Positions 61,196 to 64,000 of a stretch of DNA of 64,000 nucleotides are shown piece after piece. Numbering within the stretch: the stretch's first letter is position 1; every line of letters begins with the position of its first letter. Under the pieces are notes generated by a model, which made no database searches, was not told where the DNA came from, and worked only from the letters and a program-made list of their open reading frames with translations. The translations under genes and the position numbers were made by a program. This DNA is from Gammaproteobacteria bacterium (lineage in GTDB: Bacteria; Pseudomonadota; Gammaproteobacteria; Steroidobacterales; Foliamicaceae): positions 1 to 64,000 of the forward strand of contig VYBN01000015.1 of the NCBI GenBank assembly GCA_009844425.1, given 5' to 3'.

Positions 61196-61718
61196 CAAGT
61201 CTCTCCCTTACTTTCTTGTTGCCTCGCTGGATCAGCGACTTCACCGTGCCCAGCGCCAGGCCGGTCAACTCGCTCACCTCGCCGTGCGAGTAACCGTAAG
61301 CATAATTCAGGACCACGACCGCGCGCTCGCGCTCGGAGAGAATCGAGAGCACGCGCTCCAGTTCGATGGCGTGTTCGGGATGAGTTGCAGTCGCCATGCT
61401 TCCATGCACGTCCTGCTCCGCCGCCAGCCCCTCCGCCAGCCGTTGGCGTTTCTGCGCCCGGCGACGGCTCTGCAGGAACTCGTTGTAGGCGATCTTCATG
61501 AGCCAGGAGGAAAAGCGGGCCGCGTCCTTGAGATCGCCGAGCCGCGTCCAGGCGCGCACGAAGGCCTCCTGCGCCAGGTCGTCCGCCTCGGCATGATCGC
61601 CGCACAGATGGCGCAGCCAGCCCCGCACCTTGCCCTGATGCCGTGCGACCAGTTCGCCGTACGCCGCGTGGTCGCCGGCTCGCGCCCGCAGCACGCACTG
61701 CCGGTCGCTTTCCTGCAT
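61182..61718 (-). CDS. ECF-type RNA polymerase sigma factor
   Basis: The 178-residue product has region 2 (YGELVARHQGKVRGWLRHLC, DLAQEAFVRAWTRLGDLKDA, RFSSWLMKIAYNEFLQSRRR) and region 4 (ELERVLSILSERERAVVVLN, YSHGEVSELTGLALGTVKSL IQRG). It directs RNA polymerase to a stress regulon that cannot be named from sequence. It overlaps the membrane protein gene, and a DUF6249-like membrane gene lies 18 nt upstream on the same strand. Confidence 0.93.
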   Translation of the reverse strand: MQESDRQCVLRARAGDHAAYGELVARHQGKVRGWLRHLCGDHAEADDLAQEAFVRAWTRLGDLKDAARFSSWLMKIAYNEFLQSRRRAQKRQRLAEGLAAEQDVHGSMATATHPEHAIELERVLSILSERERAVVVLNYAYGYSHGEVSELTGLALGTVKSLIQRGNKKVRERLDERA

Positions 61719-61736
61719 GACACGCTCCGCGCAGGA

Positions 61737-62129
61737 TTACTTGTTGTGGCGCGTCCGCAATATCCACAACGCAGTCAGCGCCAATCCGATCAAAAACGGA
61801 ATGGATCCGATGCCCATCAGCGGCCCCACGGCGTCGTCTTCTCCGACAAGGACGCCAAATGCGCCGATGCCCAGGCCCACCGCTGTCAGGACAACGCCGC
61901 GGCGCAGGTCCTGGTCCTTCTTGGGCCGGCTTTTCGGGCTGCTGATTGTCTCCAGGAACTCGGTGGGCAGTTCCTGGCCCTTTTCGATCGCTATCCGGAT
62001 CGTTTCCTGCACTTCGCGTCGTCTGCGAAACCTGAAGTAGGTGATCAACGCAATCGTCCCGCCGATTACCAGCATGGTTACGGTGGGGACCACAATCGGA
62101 ATCATCAGGGCGAGGTCTCCGCTATTCAT
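61737..62129 (-). CDS. DUF6249-like membrane protein
   Basis: The 130-residue product has an N-terminal helix (MIPIVVPTVTMLVIGGTIAL), a basic cytoplasmic segment (YFRFRRRREVQETIRIAIEK, GQELPTEFLETI), and two further helices (GVVLTAVGLGIGAFGVLVG and IPFLIGLALTALWILRT). This pattern matches small membrane proteins often encoded with ECF sigma/anti-sigma genes in Gammaproteobacteria. Function unknown. It is the first gene of the sigma factor operon. Confidence 0.7.
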   Translation of the reverse strand: MNSGDLALMIPIVVPTVTMLVIGGTIALITYFRFRRRREVQETIRIAIEKGQELPTEFLETISSPKSRPKKDQDLRRGVVLTAVGLGIGAFGVLVGEDDAVGPLMGIGSIPFLIGLALTALWILRTRHNK

Positions 62130-62230
62130 ACGCTCCTCCCGGGTTCATGAACGTTCATAGAGTAGAGATGCTATTACGGTAGCGTTTGGATGCGCGGGAT
62201 TCAGAGACATTACGTCCTGCACTGGAACCG

Positions 62231-62276
62231 TGAGGGCGGGACGCCGCGAGGGACATGCCCTCGCTCCCCAAGGGCG
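62231..62276. repeat. diverged palindromic repeat copy
   Basis: GAGGGCGGGACGCC is followed by GAGGGACATGCCCTCGCTCCC. The right part carries the conserved GGGAGCGAGGG in reverse, but the loop differs from other copies. It lies between the sigma factor operon and the HvfX-like gene. Confidence 0.6.
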
Positions 62277-62292
62277 CGGCCCCGTTACCGGG

Positions 62293-62919
62293 TTATTGTC
62301 CGCGGCGGCGCCAGGCCTGGGCGATGTAGTGATCGAGGCTGACGTGGCGGCCGCCGCCCAGGTAGAACAGGGCCAGCAGCATCACGAAGTAGGTCACGCC
62401 CAGCACCACGCCGTTGTTCAGGATGACGATGCTGCCGAATTCCGTAAACCAGCCTCTATCGTCGTGCAGAACCTCACCCTGCTCGCGCAGGATGCGCCTC
62501 GCCTCGCTCAGCCGTTCACGCGCGGCATCGATGTCTTCACTTGGGAAGGGACTGCGCGGGTCGGCCGTGATCTGCCAGCCGTTCTGCCAGTGCACGGTCG
62601 TGACGGCCATGGCCATCACGAACATCAGCGGGATACACGCGAGACGGGTGGCCAGACCCAGCAGAAGGGCGATCGCGCCGACGACCTCGGCCGCACAGGC
62701 CAGAAAGGCCATCAGTTCGGGCAGCGGATAGCCCAGCCGGTCGAAAAACCGGGCCGTGAATTCCAGCCCCCGTTCAGGGTGCCATTTGTTGGTTCCGGCC
62801 ACCCAGAACACGGGCACGAGGTACAAACGGATCGCCAGAGGCGCCAGCCAGTCCACGGTGTGCAGGCGCTTCATCCCGCCGCACCCGAACCGGACAAGAG
62901 AGTTCAGCCAATTCTTCAT
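62293..62919 (-). CDS. DoxX-family membrane protein, HvfX-like
   Basis: From ATG 62919 the 208-residue product has four membrane helices and the family opening VDWLAPLAIRLYLVPVFWVA, GTNKW, then PLPELMAFLACAAEVVGAIA, LLLGLATRLACIPLMFVMAM and VTTVHWQNGWQI. This matches HvfX, the DoxX protein encoded with copper-binding peptide (BUF/HvfABC) maturation genes, but no hvfA, hvfB or hvfC is present. ATG 62919 is chosen because the region before it is not DoxX-like; in-frame start codons up to 63072 exist. Confidence 0.75.
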   Translation of the reverse strand: MKNWLNSLVRFGCGGMKRLHTVDWLAPLAIRLYLVPVFWVAGTNKWHPERGLEFTARFFDRLGYPLPELMAFLACAAEVVGAIALLLGLATRLACIPLMFVMAMAVTTVHWQNGWQITADPRSPFPSEDIDAARERLSEARRILREQGEVLHDDRGWFTEFGSIVILNNGVVLGVTYFVMLLALFYLGGGRHVSLDHYIAQAWRRRGQ

Positions 62920-63067
62920 GACCCGGCAGATTATCACGTACCTCCGGTTTCCGTTCATGATCACGAAATGTCGATGCTCTCGCTCCTTTTTCCGGTATTT
63001 TCGCGGGGGAAAAGTGCGATAGCCTCGTGAGGCTTGATTTTGCAAAGTTGGGGAAGTAGCATGGCGA

Positions 63068-63096
63068 CCCATAATTAATGATATGGGAACCCATAT
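63068..63096. promoter_or_regulatory. probable VapB operator, alternating CCCATA/TATGGG half-sites
   Basis: The perfect palindrome ATATGGG-AA-CCCATAT lies at 63081-63096, and an upstream CCCATA (63068-63073) pairs with the same TATGGG. Three half-sites in 29 nt at the start of a toxin-antitoxin operon fit cooperative RHH or AbrB-type autorepression. Function inferred. Confidence 0.5.
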
Positions 63097-63341
63097 TGAA
63101 GACTACGATCGAGATTTCCGATGATTTGGCCCGGACCGCCAAAGCGCATGCGGCGCGAGAGAACATCACGCTACGCGCGCTGATCGAGCGCGGCCTGCGA
63201 TTAGTGTTGCGTGCGGACCGTAAGGAAGAGCGTTTCCGTTTGCGGGACGCCAGCGTTGCCGGCAACGGACTCAAGGCGCCATACAGTGATTCTGACTGGG
63301 CGCGAATTCGTGAGTCGATCTATGAAGGTCGTGGGAATTGA
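63078..63341 (+). CDS. vapB: VapB-like antitoxin
   Basis: The 87-residue product reads KTTIEISDDLARTAKAHAAR then ENITLRALIERGLRLVL, an RHH-type DNA-binding start, followed by a toxin-binding tail (YSDSDWARIRESIYEGRGN). ATG 63078 gives MIWEPI before it; a TTG at 63096 would start directly at KTTIEIS, like many relatives, and is equally likely. The stop overlaps the toxin start. Confidence 0.85.
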   Translation: MIWEPILKTTIEISDDLARTAKAHAARENITLRALIERGLRLVLRADRKEERFRLRDASVAGNGLKAPYSDSDWARIRESIYEGRGN

Positions 63342-63772
63342 TTGCGACGGATACCAATATCCTCGTGTATGCCCACCGTGCCGATTCCCAGTGGCACGAT
63401 CGCGCGAAGTCCCGGATTGAGGATCTGGCGCATGGCCGCATCAGTTGGGGCTTGCCTTGGCCCTGTATCCACGAGTTTGTGGCTCTCGCCACGCATCCGC
63501 GCATATACGACCCGGCTTCAGCGCTGTCGCAAGCCATCGATCAGGTAGGCGCGTGGCTTGAGTCTCCGGCAGCCGTGCTGCTCGGTGAAACCGGTGAGCA
63601 TTGGCAAGTCCTCACCGGGTTACTGCAAGAGGGTAGGGTGACGGGATCACTCGTTCATGATGCACGTGTTGCAGCGATCTGCATTGCCCACGGCGTGACG
63701 GAATTGTGGACGGCTGACCGTGACTTCAGCCGCTTTCCCGGGCTTGCTGTTCGTAACCCCTTGCAAGGCTAG
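63338..63772 (+). CDS. vapC: VapC-like PIN-domain toxin
   Basis: The 144-residue product is a PIN ribonuclease: IATDTNILVYAHRADSQWHD with the first Asp, the central Glu in PCIHEFVALATHPRIY, and the C-terminal acidic pair region HDARVAAICIAHGV and ELWTADRDFSRFPGL. It cleaves RNA, often tRNA, when freed from the antitoxin. TTG 63338 overlaps the vapB stop. Unlike the broken copy at 33.1 kb, this module is complete. Confidence 0.9.
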   Translation: MIATDTNILVYAHRADSQWHDRAKSRIEDLAHGRISWGLPWPCIHEFVALATHPRIYDPASALSQAIDQVGAWLESPAAVLLGETGEHWQVLTGLLQEGRVTGSLVHDARVAAICIAHGVTELWTADRDFSRFPGLAVRNPLQG

Positions 63773-63795
63773 TCCCTGTTCCGCTTCATTCGTTA

Positions 63796-64000
63796 GTGGA
63801 TTACGACGTGGTAGTGGTCGGGGGCGGTTTTGCGGGGTTGGCGTGCGCACGGGAGCTGGCCGGGCAAGGTCTGAAGGTGCTGGTGATCGAGAAGAAGCAG
63901 CAAGCGGGGCAGCACATACACACGACGGGCATTCTGGTGAAGGAAGCGCAGGACGAGTGGGCGGCGCCGGAGCGCCTGGTCCGGGAGATCAGGCAGGTGC
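63796..64000 (+). CDS. FAD-dependent oxidoreductase, N-terminal 68 codons (cut by window edge)
   Basis: GTG 63796 opens DYDVVVVGGGFAGLACAREL, a Rossmann dinucleotide motif (GxGxxG form GGGFAG), then KVLVIEKKQQAGQHIHTTGI, as in geranylgeranyl-reductase-like and related flavoproteins. The frame runs off the window. Only the cofactor-binding start is visible, so the substrate cannot be named. Confidence 0.7.
   Translation, partial: MDYDVVVVGGGFAGLACARELAGQGLKVLVIEKKQQAGQHIHTTGILVKEAQDEWAAPERLVREIRQV

Overview
The window looks like the chromosome of a high-GC gammaproteobacterium with an integrated conjugative element (ICE) filling its left half. Evidence for the host group is a murJ-ribF-ileS-lspA block, a homodimeric-type AceE with AceF and Lpd, a CGFS monothiol glutaredoxin, RNase T (a family largely confined to Gammaproteobacteria), and a fimT-pilV-pilW-pilX-pilE minor pilin operon. 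No 16S rRNA gene is present, so the genus cannot be named.

Positions 1-18.65 kb (minus strand) carry an F-type type IV secretion operon in the gene order of SXT/R391-type ICEs: regulator, traA pilin, traL, traE, traK, traB, traV, traC, trbI, trhF, traW, traU, trbC, traN, traF, traH, traG. TraG runs off the left edge. Most genes overlap their neighbour by a few bases. Unusual insertions in the operon are an ssb gene, a degenerate HD-phosphohydrolase-like gene, an unrecognised 108-residue ORF and a membrane microprotein that copies the TraN N-terminus. A divergent S24 (CI/LexA-like) repressor and a helix-turn-helix regulator face each other at 18.65-18.75 kb over a perfect inverted repeat, the likely control point for transfer.

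Positions 19.5-32.8 kb are visibly less GC-rich and hold cargo that looks like anti-phage defence: a MerR-like regulator, an N6-adenine methyltransferase and a PD-(D/E)XK nuclease in one overlapping operon; a small two-helix membrane protein convergent with an endonuclease/exonuclease/phosphatase-fold enzyme; and a SNF2-family helicase followed 3 nt later by a sacsin/Hsp90-type ATPase with a degenerate HNH-like zinc domain. I could not match the helicase-ATPase pair to a named system. Broken second copies of both the S24 repressor and the divergent regulator lie inside the cargo, so the regulatory locus was duplicated and then interrupted. The island appears to end at about 33.07 kb, where a vapC-like toxin gene stops after 22 codons beside an intact antitoxin gene.

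Positions 33.5-64 kb are chromosomal: murJ-ribF-ileS-lspA, the pilin operon (without pilY1), tRNA-Thr(CGU), ubiX, a probable catabolic cluster (SnoaL-like protein, SDR, nitronate monooxygenase-like enzyme, MFS exporter with a His-rich tail, acyl-CoA synthetase, UbiD-family decarboxylase, thioesterase), nadC, a DEAD-box helicase, grxD, rnt, aceE-aceF-lpd, an ECF sigma factor with two membrane partners, a HvfX/DoxX-like protein, a complete vapBC module and the start of a FAD-dependent oxidoreductase. A family of small palindromic repeats with compensating arm changes is scattered through this half. One copy lies in frame inside lpd, one supplies the nadC start codon and one forms the end of the acyl-CoA synthetase gene. 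No CRISPR array, rRNA gene or transposase was seen.
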